The notes under the pieces were generated by a model, which was not told where the DNA came from, searched no databases, and saw only the letters and a list, made by a program, of their open reading frames with translations. From assembly GCA_004214015.1 (NCBI GenBank), contig SGZE01000003.1, positions 1 to 61,081 on the forward strand: DNA of 61,081 nucleotides, written 5' to 3'. Origin of the DNA: Flavobacteriales bacterium. GTDB taxonomy: Bacteria > Bacteroidota > Bacteroidia > Flavobacteriales > Flavobacteriaceae. Both the position numbers and the translations under genes were made by a program. Positions 52,036 through 61,081 of this stretch are shown here, piece by piece. Positions within the stretch are counted from its first letter, which is position 1, and every line of letters starts with the position of its first letter.

Positions 52036-52860
52036 TTATTTTTTTCTTCTTTCAATTATAAACTTAGAAGATGATTTCTTTTTTGATCTTGTTCTGAAGC
52101 CTTTAGCTGGTATTCCCTTTTTAGATCTAGGGTGACCACCTGAAGCTTTACCTTCTCCACCACCCATCGGATGATCAACAGGGTTCATTGCAACTGGTCT
52201 AGTTCTCGGTCTTCTACCTAACCATCTTTTTCTTCCTGCTTTTCCAGATGAGGTAAGTTGATTATCAGAGTTAGAAACTGCACCAATAGTAGCATAACAA
52301 GTATTAAGAATCATTCTTGTTTCACCTGAAGGCAGCTTGACAGTACAAAACTTACCATCCTTAGCCATAAGTTGTGCAAAAGAACCAGCACTTCTTGAAA
52401 TACTAGCACCTTTACCTGGATTTAATTCAATACATGAAATAATTGTACCTAATGGAATACTAACAATTGGCATAGCGTTACCAATCTCAGGAGAAACAGA
52501 TTCTCCAGAAACAATACTCTGCCCAATCTTTAGTCCATTTTGTGCTATTATATATCTCTTTTCTCCATCTTTATACTCTAAAAGAGAAATAAATGCAGAT
52601 CTATTAGGATCATATTCTATTGATTTAACTTCAGCAACAACATCAAATTTATCTCTTTTAAAATCTATTAATCTATATCTTTTTTTATGACCACCACCTC
52701 TATACTTACTAGTCATTTTACCATTATTATTTCTTCCACCAGTTCTTTTCTTGGTAGTAAGTAATGACTTTTCAGGTTTATCTGTTGTAATAGCATCAAA
52801 TCCATTAACGACTCTAAATCTCTGTGACGGTGTAACCGGTTTTAATTTTCTTACTGGCAT
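52036..52860 (-). CDS. rplB: 50S ribosomal protein L2
   Basis: [40 protein letters not shown]. Confidence 0.97.
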   Translation of the reverse strand: MPVRKLKPVTPSQRFRVVNGFDAITTDKPEKSLLTTKKRTGGRNNNGKMTSKYRGGGHKKRYRLIDFKRDKFDVVAEVKSIEYDPNRSAFISLLEYKDGEKRYIIAQNGLKIGQSIVSGESVSPEIGNAMPIVSIPLGTIISCIELNPGKGASISRSAGSFAQLMAKDGKFCTVKLPSGETRMILNTCYATIGAVSNSDNQLTSSGKAGRKRWLGRRPRTRPVAMNPVDHPMGGGEGKASGGHPRSKKGIPAKGFRTRSKKKSSSKFIIERRKK

Positions 52861-52862
52861 AA

Positions 52863-53153
52863 TTATAGATTTGCAAAGAAGTCAATTCTGTCTCCCTCTG
52901 AAATTTTAACAATTGCTTTTTTGTATGCTCCTTTTTTACTTATTTGAACACCTTTTTTAGTGAATCTTGTTTTTGATTCAGATCCATAAATCATAGTTCT
53001 AACTTTAACAACTGAAACCCCATAAGAAGATTCAACAGCTTTTTTAATTTCAACCTTGTTTGCAGATTTAGAAACTATAAAGGTGTATGAATTCCTTAAT
53101 TCACTTTCATTAGTTGCTTTTTCAGTTAATATTGGTTTTATAAGTATGTCCAT
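52863..53153 (-). CDS. rplW: 50S ribosomal protein L23
   Basis: [37 protein letters not shown]. Confidence 0.96.
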   Translation of the reverse strand: MDILIKPILTEKATNESELRNSYTFIVSKSANKVEIKKAVESSYGVSVVKVRTMIYGSESKTRFTKKGVQISKKGAYKKAIVKISEGDRIDFFANL

Positions 53154-53161
53154 AATATATT

Positions 53162-53788
53162 TTATTTCAAGGTTGATTCAATTCCTTCAACCGCACTTTC
53201 TAAAATTAAAATGTTATTAGCATCAGTGATTTCATAAGTGTTTAACTCTGAGTTAATTACAACTTTTGAGTTTTTTAAATTTCGTGACGACAAATATATA
53301 TTATTATTTATATCACTTGTTACTACTAAAGTCTTTTTTGTTTCAAGTCCAAAAGCCTTGATGATATTTAAATAATCGGATGTTTTTGGGTTTGAAAAGT
53401 TGAAATCCTCAAGTATTAAAATTTCTTTATTTTTTGCTTTATATGCAAGAGCAGATTTTCTAGCTAATTTTTTTACTTTTTTATTAACCTTTTGATCATA
53501 GGAACGTGGTCTAGGACCAAAAACTCTACCACCACCTCTAAATAATGGGTTTTTAATACTTCCGGCTCTTGCCGTACCTGTTCCTTTTTGCTTCTTAATC
53601 TTTCTTGTACTACCTGCAATCTCTCCTCTTTCTTTTGATTTGTGAAGACCTTTTCTATTATTAGCAAGATACTGCTTAACATCAAGATAAATAGCGTGAT
53701 CGTTAGGCTCAATACCAAATACTAGTTTATCTAACTTGACTTTTTTATCAGTCTCTTTACCTTTTATATTATGTACTTTAAGTTCCAT
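53162..53788 (-). CDS. rplD: 50S ribosomal protein L4
   Basis: IKKQKGTGTARAGSIKNPLFRGGGRVFGPRPRSY. Confidence 0.97.
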   Translation of the reverse strand: MELKVHNIKGKETDKKVKLDKLVFGIEPNDHAIYLDVKQYLANNRKGLHKSKERGEIAGSTRKIKKQKGTGTARAGSIKNPLFRGGGRVFGPRPRSYDQKVNKKVKKLARKSALAYKAKNKEILILEDFNFSNPKTSDYLNIIKAFGLETKKTLVVTSDINNNIYLSSRNLKNSKVVINSELNTYEITDANNILILESAVEGIESTLK

Positions 53789-54402
53789 TACTTTTGAACA
53801 ATTATATATGAGTTATTGTGTCCAGGAACACTTCCTTTAACAATTAAAATATTTTCTTCTGACATTACCTTAACCACCTTAAGGTTTAGCACTTTAACTT
53901 TTGAGTTACCAGTTTGACCTGCCATTCTCATTCCTTTAAAAACTCTTGAAGGACTAGAACCAGCACCAATTGAACCTGGAGCTCTTAATCTATTATGTTG
54001 ACCATGAGTAGAATCACCAACACCTCTAAAGCCATGTCTTTTAACAACACCTTGGAAACCTTTACCTTTAGTAATTCCTGAAACATCAACATACTCACCT
54101 TCCATAAAGTGATCTACTGTAATTTTATCTCCTAATTTAAGATCGCCTTCAAACCCTTTAAATTCAACTAATTTACTCATCGGATTTGACTTACTTCTTT
54201 TGAATTGACCTTCATAAGATTTTGTAGTATTCTTAGATTTCTCATCAAAACCAAGCTGAAAAGAAGAATACCCTTCTTTATCTTCAGTTTTAATCTGAGT
54301 AATAGTACATGGACCTGCTTGAAGAATTGTACAAGGAATGTTCTTACCATTCTCATCGTAAATACTTGTCATCCCAATTTTTTTTCCAATAATACCAGAC
54401 AT
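53788..54402 (-). CDS. rplC: 50S ribosomal protein L3
   Basis: [67 protein letters not shown]. Confidence 0.97.
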   Translation of the reverse strand: MSGIIGKKIGMTSIYDENGKNIPCTILQAGPCTITQIKTEDKEGYSSFQLGFDEKSKNTTKSYEGQFKRSKSNPMSKLVEFKGFEGDLKLGDKITVDHFMEGEYVDVSGITKGKGFQGVVKRHGFRGVGDSTHGQHNRLRAPGSIGAGSSPSRVFKGMRMAGQTGNSKVKVLNLKVVKVMSEENILIVKGSVPGHNNSYIIVQK

Positions 54403-54407
54403 AATTA

Positions 54408-54713
54408 TTATACTTTAATTTCTACTTCAACTCCACTAGGAAGTTCTAATTTCATAAGCGCATCAACAGTTTTAGAGGATGAGCTGTAAATATCTAAAAG
54501 CCTCTTGTAAGAACATAACTTGAACTGTTCTCTTGATTTTTTGTTTACATGAGGAGATCTAAGAACAGTGAATATTTTCTTATGAGTTGGTAAAGGAATA
54601 GGACCTGTAACAATAGCACCAGTATTTTTTACTGTTTTAACAATCTTATCAGCTGACTTGTCAACTAGATTGTAATCATAAGATTTTAATTTTATTCTAA
54701 TTTTTTGACTCAT
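54408..54713 (-). CDS. rpsJ: 30S ribosomal protein S10
   Basis: [39 protein letters not shown]. Confidence 0.97.
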   Translation of the reverse strand: MSQKIRIKLKSYDYNLVDKSADKIVKTVKNTGAIVTGPIPLPTHKKIFTVLRSPHVNKKSREQFKLCSYKRLLDIYSSSSKTVDALMKLELPSGVEVEIKV

Positions 54714-54723
54714 ATCTATATGT

Positions 54724-56853
54724 TTAATCTGTTGTATTTCCTTTTACTTCAGAAATAACAGTTTCTGAGATATTTGAAGGAGTTTGATCGTAATGAGAAA
54801 ACTCCATTGTTGATGTAGCTCTTCCAGATGAAAGTGTTCTTAGTGAAGTTACATATCCAAACATTTCAGATAGTGGAACTTCTCCTTTAACAACCTTTGC
54901 TCCAGCTCTATCATCCATTGAATTAACTTGACCTCTTCTTCTGTTTAAATCACCTACTATATCACCCATGTTTTCTTCAGGAGTAATTACTTCAAGTTTC
55001 ATTATAGGTTCCATAATAACAGCTTTAGCTGCTTTTGCTGATGTTTTAAAAGCAAGTCTTGCTGCTAATTCAAAAGACAAAGAATCAGAATCTACAGGGT
55101 GAAAAGAACCATCTTTTAAAGTAACTTTCATTGAATCTACTTCAAAACCGGCAAGAGGACCGTTTTTCATTGAATCTTTAAAACCTTTTTCTACAGAAGG
55201 AATATATTCTCTAGGAATATTTCCACCTTTGATAAGATTAACAAATTCAAGACCTGATTTTCCTTTTTCTCCTGGTTCAATTGTAAAAACAATATCTGCA
55301 AATTTACCTCTACCTCCAGTTTGTTTTTTATAGGTCTCTCTGTGATCTGCAGATTGAGTTAAAGATTCTTTATACTCTACCTGAGGTTGACCTTGATTAA
55401 CTTCAACCTTAAACTCTCTTCTAAGTCTGTCTACAAGTATATCAAGATGAAGTTCACCCATACCAGATATAACAGTCTGACCAGATGCTTCATCAGTTTT
55501 TACTTGGAAAGTTGGATCTTCTTCAGCTAGTTTTCCAAGAGCCATTCCTAGCTTATCAACATCAGCTTTAGTTTTTGGCTCAACTGCAACACCAATAACT
55601 GGGTCAGGAAAGTCCATACTTTCTAAAATTATAGGATCTTTCTCTGAGGATAAGGTGTCACCTGTTTTAATATCTTTAAAACCAACTGCTGCACCAATAT
55701 CTCCAGCCTCTATATAGTCAATAGCATTCTGTTTATTTGAATGCATTTGATAAATCCTAGAAATTCTCTCTCTATTTTCAGATCTATTGTTTAATATGTA
55801 TGAACCTGCATCAAGTCTACCAGAGTAAACTCTGAAAAATGCTAATCTTCCAACGTAAGGATCAGTAGCAATTTTAAATGCAAGAGCAGAAAATGGTTCA
55901 GATGCATTTGGCAATCTAGAAATTTCTTCATCAGAATCAGGTTTAGTCCCTACTATTGCATCTTTATCAACTGGTGAAGGCAGATACCTACATACAGCAT
56001 CCAATAAGAATTGTACACCTTTATTTTTAAATGCAGAACCACAAACCATTGGAATAATGCTAATTTCTTGAGTTGCAGCTCTAAGTGCATTGTGAACTTC
56101 ATCTTCAGTGATCGAATCTGGATCTTCAAAATACTTCTCTAAAAGATTTTCGTCATATTCAGCTACAGCTTCAATTAATTCACCTCTAAGTCTTTCAGCT
56201 TCCTCTTTTAAATCATCTGGGATATCTACAATATCAAAAGTTGAACCATAATTTTCATCGTGCCATACAATAGCTTGATTTTTTACAAGATCAACAATTC
56301 CTTTAAAATCTTCTTCGTCACCTATATTAAGAACTATAGGAACAGCTTTAGAACCAAGCTTTTCAATAACTTGTTTACAAACTCCTAAAAAATTAGAACC
56401 TTGTCGGTCCATTTTGTTTACAAAACCTATTCTTGGAACCTTATAATTATCAGCTAATCTCCAGTTAGTTTCAGATTGAGGTTCTACACCATCAACAGCA
56501 GAAAATAAAAATACTAGACCATCTAACACTCTTAATGATCTATTTACCTCTACAGTAAAATCAACGTGACCAGGAGTATCAATTATATTAAAGTGATAAG
56601 GTTTAGTTTCAGCGGTAGGTTTACCTTGATCTGTTGGGAAGTTCCAACTACAAGTTGTTGCAGCAGAAGTAATTGTAATTCCTCTTTCCTGTTCTTGCTC
56701 CATCCAATCCATTGTTGCAGCACCATCATGCACCTCACCAATTTTATGACTTACACCAGTGTAAAATAAAACTCTTTCAGTCGTAGTTGTTTTACCAGCA
56801 TCAATATGAGCAGCAATACCAATATTTCTTGTAAATTTTAAATCTCTTGACAT
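54724..56853 (-). CDS. fusA: Elongation factor G
   Basis: [48 protein letters not shown]. Confidence 0.97.
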   Translation of the reverse strand: MSRDLKFTRNIGIAAHIDAGKTTTTERVLFYTGVSHKIGEVHDGAATMDWMEQEQERGITITSAATTCSWNFPTDQGKPTAETKPYHFNIIDTPGHVDFTVEVNRSLRVLDGLVFLFSAVDGVEPQSETNWRLADNYKVPRIGFVNKMDRQGSNFLGVCKQVIEKLGSKAVPIVLNIGDEEDFKGIVDLVKNQAIVWHDENYGSTFDIVDIPDDLKEEAERLRGELIEAVAEYDENLLEKYFEDPDSITEDEVHNALRAATQEISIIPMVCGSAFKNKGVQFLLDAVCRYLPSPVDKDAIVGTKPDSDEEISRLPNASEPFSALAFKIATDPYVGRLAFFRVYSGRLDAGSYILNNRSENRERISRIYQMHSNKQNAIDYIEAGDIGAAVGFKDIKTGDTLSSEKDPIILESMDFPDPVIGVAVEPKTKADVDKLGMALGKLAEEDPTFQVKTDEASGQTVISGMGELHLDILVDRLRREFKVEVNQGQPQVEYKESLTQSADHRETYKKQTGGRGKFADIVFTIEPGEKGKSGLEFVNLIKGGNIPREYIPSVEKGFKDSMKNGPLAGFEVDSMKVTLKDGSFHPVDSDSLSFELAARLAFKTSAKAAKAVIMEPIMKLEVITPEENMGDIVGDLNRRRGQVNSMDDRAGAKVVKGEVPLSEMFGYVTSLRTLSSGRATSTMEFSHYDQTPSNISETVISEVKGNTTD

Positions 56854-56862
56854 ACTATAATA

Positions 56863-57339
56863 TTAAAATCTGAAATGTGAAAAGGCTTTGTTAGCTTCAG
56901 CCATTTTATGAGTATCAACTCTTTTCTTTACAGCAGCTCCCTCTTCTTTTGCTGCAGCTAAAATTTCTTGTGCTAATTTAACAGCCATAGATTTTTCATT
57001 TCTCTTTCTTGAAGCATTGATTAGCCATTTCATGGCAATTGATATTTTTCTATCTGGTCTAATAGGTGAAGGTATTTGAAAAGTTGCACCACCAACTCTT
57101 CTACTTCTTACCTCGACATGAGGCATAACATTTGAAAGGGCATCTTTCCATAATTCAAGCGAAGTCTTCTCTTCATCACCCTTTTTGCTTTCAACTATGT
57201 CAATAGCGTCATAAAAAACTTTATAAGCAGTAGATTTTTTACCCTGTAACATAAGATTATTAACAAATCTAGTTACTAACTGATCATGAAACTTTGGATC
57301 AGGAATTAGAGGTCTCTTTTTAGATTGTTTCTTTCTCAT
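56863..57339 (-). CDS. rpsG: 30S ribosomal protein S7
   Basis: [46 protein letters not shown]. Confidence 0.97.
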   Translation of the reverse strand: MRKKQSKKRPLIPDPKFHDQLVTRFVNNLMLQGKKSTAYKVFYDAIDIVESKKGDEEKTSLELWKDALSNVMPHVEVRSRRVGGATFQIPSPIRPDRKISIAMKWLINASRKRNEKSMAVKLAQEILAAAKEEGAAVKKRVDTHKMAEANKAFSHFRF

Positions 57340-57346
57340 TTAGGGA

Positions 57347-57721
57347 TTATTTTTTTGGTTTTTTTCCTCCATATTTGGACCTTCGTTGAAGTCTCCCTTC
57401 TACACCAGCTGTGTCAAGTGCTCCTCTTACAATATGGTATCTAACACCTGGAAGATCTTTTACTCTGCCACCACGAACAAGAACAATTGAGTGTTCCTGA
57501 AGGTTATGACCTTCTCCCGGGATGTATGCATTAACTTCTTTACCATTAGTAAGTCTTACTCTCGCAACTTTTCTCATTGCAGAGTTTGGTTTCTTAGGAG
57601 TAGTAGTATAAACCCTAGTACAAACACCTCTTTTTTGAGGAGATTTATTGAGGGCTACCGACTTGCTCTTCTTGGTCGAGGAAGTCCTTCCTTTTCTTAC
57701 TAATTGCGATATTGTTGGCAT
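57347..57721 (-). CDS. rpsL: 30S ribosomal protein S12
   Basis: [44 protein letters not shown]. Confidence 0.97.
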   Translation of the reverse strand: MPTISQLVRKGRTSSTKKSKSVALNKSPQKRGVCTRVYTTTPKKPNSAMRKVARVRLTNGKEVNAYIPGEGHNLQEHSIVLVRGGRVKDLPGVRYHIVRGALDTAGVEGRLQRRSKYGGKKPKK

Positions 57722-57753
57722 ACAATAATTTTTATTTTCCGTATTAAAGCGTG

Positions 57754-57761
57754 CAAATTTA
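57754..57761 (-). promoter_or_regulatory. Putative -7 element TAAATTTG for the str/S10 supercluster (rpsL)
   Basis: Matches TAnnTTTG, 32 nt before the rpsL ATG. Confidence 0.5.
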
Positions 57762-57784
57762 AAATATATTTTGGTTTTAGTAGG

Positions 57785-57821
57785 TATAATTGCATGTTTT
57801 TTTTAAAAAAAAACAATTATA
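57785..57821. repeat. AT-rich inverted repeat TATAATTG...T8A9...CAATTATA between mnmA and rpsL
   Basis: Arms 57785-57792 and 57814-57821; T8 (57797-57804) and A9 (57805-57813) inside. Confidence 0.7.
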
Positions 57822-57825
57822 AATC

Positions 57826-59004
57826 TTAACAAATTACACCTGAGGCAATTAATTGTGTATTTAGGTATATAGCAACGAATTGACCCGGAGTGATAGCAGA
57901 TTGTAATTCTTCAAATTCAACATATAAATACTCTAGATGTTTATGAAGGGAAATTTTTTGAAGTTTTTGCCTATATCTGATTCTTGCAGTTAGCTTTAGA
58001 TCATGAGAATTTTGATAATTATATTGATCATTAACCCAATTAACTTCAGATAACTTAACTTTTAAAACTTTTTTTAGTAAACCTGGATGGTCTTTTCCCT
58101 CACCGACATATATTTCATTTGTTGATGTATTTGTGCCTATTATAAATAAAGGTTCATTGAAGCCTCCTATTGCTAAACCTTTTCTTTGACCAATCGTGAA
58201 AAAGTGAGCACCTTGATGCTCACCTATAATTTTACCATCTAAGGTTTTATAATCGATATGCTTAGATAAATTAGATAATCTCTTATAATTATTAGTTTCA
58301 TCATAATTTTGATTAAAAACTTTAGATTTAGGGGAAATTTCTATAACATTCCCGGTTTTTTTCTTCAACTTCTGTTGAAGAAAATCTGGAAGACTAACTT
58401 TCCCAACAAAACAGAGTCCTTGTGAGTCTTTTTTTTCTGCAGTTACAAGGTTATTTTTTTTTGCAATCTCTCGAACCATAGATTTTTTTAAATTTCCTAT
58501 TGGAAATAATACCTTATCCAGATGTTTTTGATTTAATTGACACAAAAAATAAGATTGATCTTTTGTTTCATCAAGACCTGAATGTAATTGATATGAATTG
58601 TTATCGTTAATTACTTTACTGTAGTGACCTGTTGCAACATAATCAGCACCCAATGAAAGTGCTATATCCATAAATACATCAAATTTTATTTCTCTATTAC
58701 ATAAAATATCAGGGTTTGGTGTATTCCCTTTAGAATATTCTTCAAACATATAATCAATAATTTTGTCCTTGTATTCTTTACTTAAATCTACAGTTTGAAA
58801 GGGAATATTGAGTTTTTCGGCTACTAACATGGCATCGTTGCTATCGTCTAACCATGGGCATTCATCTGAAATAGTTACATTTTCATCATGCCAATTTTTC
58901 ATGAATAAACCAATTATTTCAAACCCTTGTTCTTTAAGTAGAAATGCTGCTACACTTGAATCAACACCACCAGACAAGGCAACAACAACTTTATTATTTT
59001 TCAT
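57826..59004 (-). CDS. mnmA: tRNA 2-thiouridine(34) synthase MnmA
   Basis: [52 protein letters not shown]. Confidence 0.95.
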   Translation of the reverse strand: MKNNKVVVALSGGVDSSVAAFLLKEQGFEIIGLFMKNWHDENVTISDECPWLDDSNDAMLVAEKLNIPFQTVDLSKEYKDKIIDYMFEEYSKGNTPNPDILCNREIKFDVFMDIALSLGADYVATGHYSKVINDNNSYQLHSGLDETKDQSYFLCQLNQKHLDKVLFPIGNLKKSMVREIAKKNNLVTAEKKDSQGLCFVGKVSLPDFLQQKLKKKTGNVIEISPKSKVFNQNYDETNNYKRLSNLSKHIDYKTLDGKIIGEHQGAHFFTIGQRKGLAIGGFNEPLFIIGTNTSTNEIYVGEGKDHPGLLKKVLKVKLSEVNWVNDQYNYQNSHDLKLTARIRYRQKLQKISLHKHLEYLYVEFEELQSAITPGQFVAIYLNTQLIASGVIC

Positions 59005-59008
59005 GAAA

Positions 59009-60814
59009 TTACTTACCTCTACTTTTCTTTTGTTTTTCTGCTTCTTCTAAAGCTTTTTGAAGTCTAGCCCTGAACCCACCTACTTTTACAGGTTTCTTTT
59101 TATTTTCCTCAATTTCAGTCAAAATTTTATTATCATCGATTATAAAGTTCTTGATAATTAGCATTAGAATAATTGTAAGAACATTGGAAATAAAATAATA
59201 CAAACTTAATCCACTAGCATAATTGTTGAAGAAAAATAACATCATTAATGGCATCATGTACATTATCAATTTCATGTTAACACCACCAGTCTGGGAAGCT
59301 GACATCATCTGATCACCCGTAGTCATTTTAGTGTAGAAAAATATTGCTATAGAAGCTAAAATTGGAAAAAGACTTACATGATCTCCATATAGAGGTATGT
59401 AAAATCCTAGTTCTAATATAGAATCATAAGAAGAAAGATCATCTGCCCATAAAAAACTCTTTTGCCTAAGAGAAAAGGCTACAGGGAAAAAAGTAAACAA
59501 TGCAAAAAACAATGGCATTTGTAAAAGTGCAGGTAAACAACCAGACATAGGATTTGCTCCAGACTTAGTATATAAATTCATAGTCTCCTGTTGTTTTTTC
59601 ATTGGATCATCCTTAAATTTTTCGTTAATAACCTGAAGCTCAGGTTTTAAAATTTTCATTTTTATCTGAGACAAGTATGACTTATAGGTAAGAGGTGAAA
59701 TAGCAATTTTTACAATTATTGTCATTATTATAATTGCTATACCATATGAAAAATAATTTGTTAAAAATGAAAATAAAGGAAAAAATACAAATCTATTTAA
59801 CCAGCCAAAAATCCCCCAGCCTATAGGAACTGAATTCTCAAGATTAAGATTATAATCTTTTAATAGTTCATAATCAGTAGGCCCAAAGTACATACTGTAG
59901 CTAAGGGTGTTATTTGAAGCAAGCTCAAGAGGGACATTCGCAGAAAATCTCTTGGTGTAAATGTTATTTAAAGTTTCATTACTTGCTAAATCCTCTGAAC
60001 TAATTTCTACATCATTTGATTGATTATCTAAAATAAGAATTGAACTAAAAAAATGTTCTCTAAATGATATCCAATTAACATTGTTTATATTTTTATTTTT
60101 TGTTCCAGCTACAGATAAGTATGAATCTTTTTCATCTTCAAATCCATAAGAAAGTGCAGTATATCTATTTTCGTAATCTATACTTTTAGAATTTCTAAAA
60201 GAATCTCTTTTCCAGATTAATTCAACTCCATCTGAATTTAAACTATTATTAAAATCATTTAGTTTTAAATCAAAATCGATTATACTTGAATCCTCTTCAA
60301 GAGAGTAAGTTAATTCAAGTGATCTTTTATCATCAATTTCTGCTGTTAATTTAATTATTGATTTATCTCTGATTATTTCAGCAGTATAAATTAAATCTCC
60401 TGTATTAATTATTGAGTTTCTACCATTTGGTATATTATAACTAAAAACTGATTTATTATTATTAACTAAGAATAATGGCTCATCATTATAATTAATAAAT
60501 TTTTTAAGCAATAGTTTATTAATATCAGCTCCATCTGTGCTTATTTCAAATAAAATATTATCATTCTCTAAAGTAATTACTTCCTCAACAAAGTTTTCAT
60601 CAAAGTTTTCATCAAAGTTTAACTCATTAGAGTTTTCCTCATAAGTATTCAAGTTAATAGAATTATCATTTACTTGATCTAGAACATCTTCAACAGCAAT
60701 ATCTTGTTGGTTTTCAATCATATTAGATTGGTTGTCGTAAAACCAAAACATTAGTATTACTGAAATAAGTAAAAAACCAATAAACTGAAGAGGATCAAAC
60801 TTGTTTTGCTCCAT
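59009..60814 (-). CDS. yidC: Membrane protein insertase YidC
   Basis: [74 protein letters not shown]. Confidence 0.95.
   Translation of the reverse strand: MEQNKFDPLQFIGFLLISVILMFWFYDNQSNMIENQQDIAVEDVLDQVNDNSINLNTYEENSNELNFDENFDENFVEEVITLENDNILFEISTDGADINKLLLKKFINYNDEPLFLVNNNKSVFSYNIPNGRNSIINTGDLIYTAEIIRDKSIIKLTAEIDDKRSLELTYSLEEDSSIIDFDLKLNDFNNSLNSDGVELIWKRDSFRNSKSIDYENRYTALSYGFEDEKDSYLSVAGTKNKNINNVNWISFREHFFSSILILDNQSNDVEISSEDLASNETLNNIYTKRFSANVPLELASNNTLSYSMYFGPTDYELLKDYNLNLENSVPIGWGIFGWLNRFVFFPLFSFLTNYFSYGIAIIIMTIIVKIAISPLTYKSYLSQIKMKILKPELQVINEKFKDDPMKKQQETMNLYTKSGANPMSGCLPALLQMPLFFALFTFFPVAFSLRQKSFLWADDLSSYDSILELGFYIPLYGDHVSLFPILASIAIFFYTKMTTGDQMMSASQTGGVNMKLIMYMMPLMMLFFFNNYASGLSLYYFISNVLTIILMLIIKNFIIDDNKILTEIEENKKKPVKVGGFRARLQKALEEAEKQKKSRGK
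60589..60620. repeat. 12-bp tandem repeat CAAAGTTTTCAT (2 full + 1 partial copy) in yidC
   Basis: 60589-60600, 60601-60612, partial 60613-60620; encodes [10 protein letters not shown]. Confidence 0.85.
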
Positions 60815-60816
60815 AA

Positions 60817-61081
60817 TTATTTATTTAAATATTTTTTTAGACTAGCTTTTACAAAGTTTACAAAAATTGGATGAGGATTATATACTGAACTCTTATATTC
60901 TGGATGAAATTGAACTCCAACAAACCATGGATGATCAATATTTTCTATAATTTCAACAAGCTTAGTATCAGGATTAAATCCAGCTACAATAAATTTATCA
61001 TCAAATATTTTTTTAGAATATTCATTATTAAATTCATATCTGTGTCTGTGCCTTTCAGAAATTAATTTTTTCTTATAAACT
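60817..61081 (-). CDS. pyrG: CTP synthase, C-terminal fragment (runs off window edge)
   Basis: Minus-strand reading ...[87 protein letters not shown]. Confidence 0.93.
   Translation of the reverse strand, partial: VYKKKLISERHRHRYEFNNEYSKKIFDDKFIVAGFNPDTKLVEIIENIDHPWFVGVQFHPEYKSSVYNPHPIFVNFVKASLKKYLNK

Noticed and set aside
52337-52690. Plus-strand 117-aa ORF inside rplB
   Set aside because: Antisense of ribosomal protein L2; no independent evidence.
1-61081. Search for CRISPR arrays, transposases, integrases, tRNA/rRNA genes, toxin-antitoxin or phage-defence modules
   Set aside because: None recognised on either strand; the window reads as core chromosome. A tRNAscan/HMM scan would be needed to exclude small or divergent elements.

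Overview
This 61 kb window is AT-rich and densely packed with genes. It is almost entirely core chromosome of a Bacteroidota member, most likely a marine Flavobacteriia (inferred from gene content, gene order and promoter style). The largest block is a minus-strand str-S10-spc-alpha ribosomal supercluster (rpsL-rpsG-fusA ... rpoA-rplQ, about 41.2-57.7 kb), followed on the same strand by carA-eno, gltA and argS. The rest is housekeeping: hisS, rplI-rpsR-rpsF, priA, purB, carB, rpmH, mtaB, rpmE2, purL, acyl-CoA dehydrogenase, cysK-like, folD, mnmA, yidC and a pyrG fragment. There are also several peptidases, an MsbA-like exporter and a NamZ/DUF1343 protein. The main accessory-type module is a light-harvesting pair at 33.9-35.6 kb: a proteorhodopsin (DTE proton-pump motif, Met at the spectral-tuning site) divergent from a Brp/Blh-like retinal-forming dioxygenase. 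Two short ribosomal genes missing from the ORF track were found by eye: rpmH at 15013-15171 (-) and rpmJ at 44049-44165 (-). No tRNA, rRNA, CRISPR array, transposase, phage gene or obvious defence system was seen. I found no clear-cut undescribed system. The best leads are the Blh-like protein with a non-canonical HxxxH motif, the inverted repeat in the PR/blh intergenic region, the repeat-extended L31, the head-to-head overlapping NamZ/LolE genes, and an uncharacterised membrane protein in the NamZ operon.
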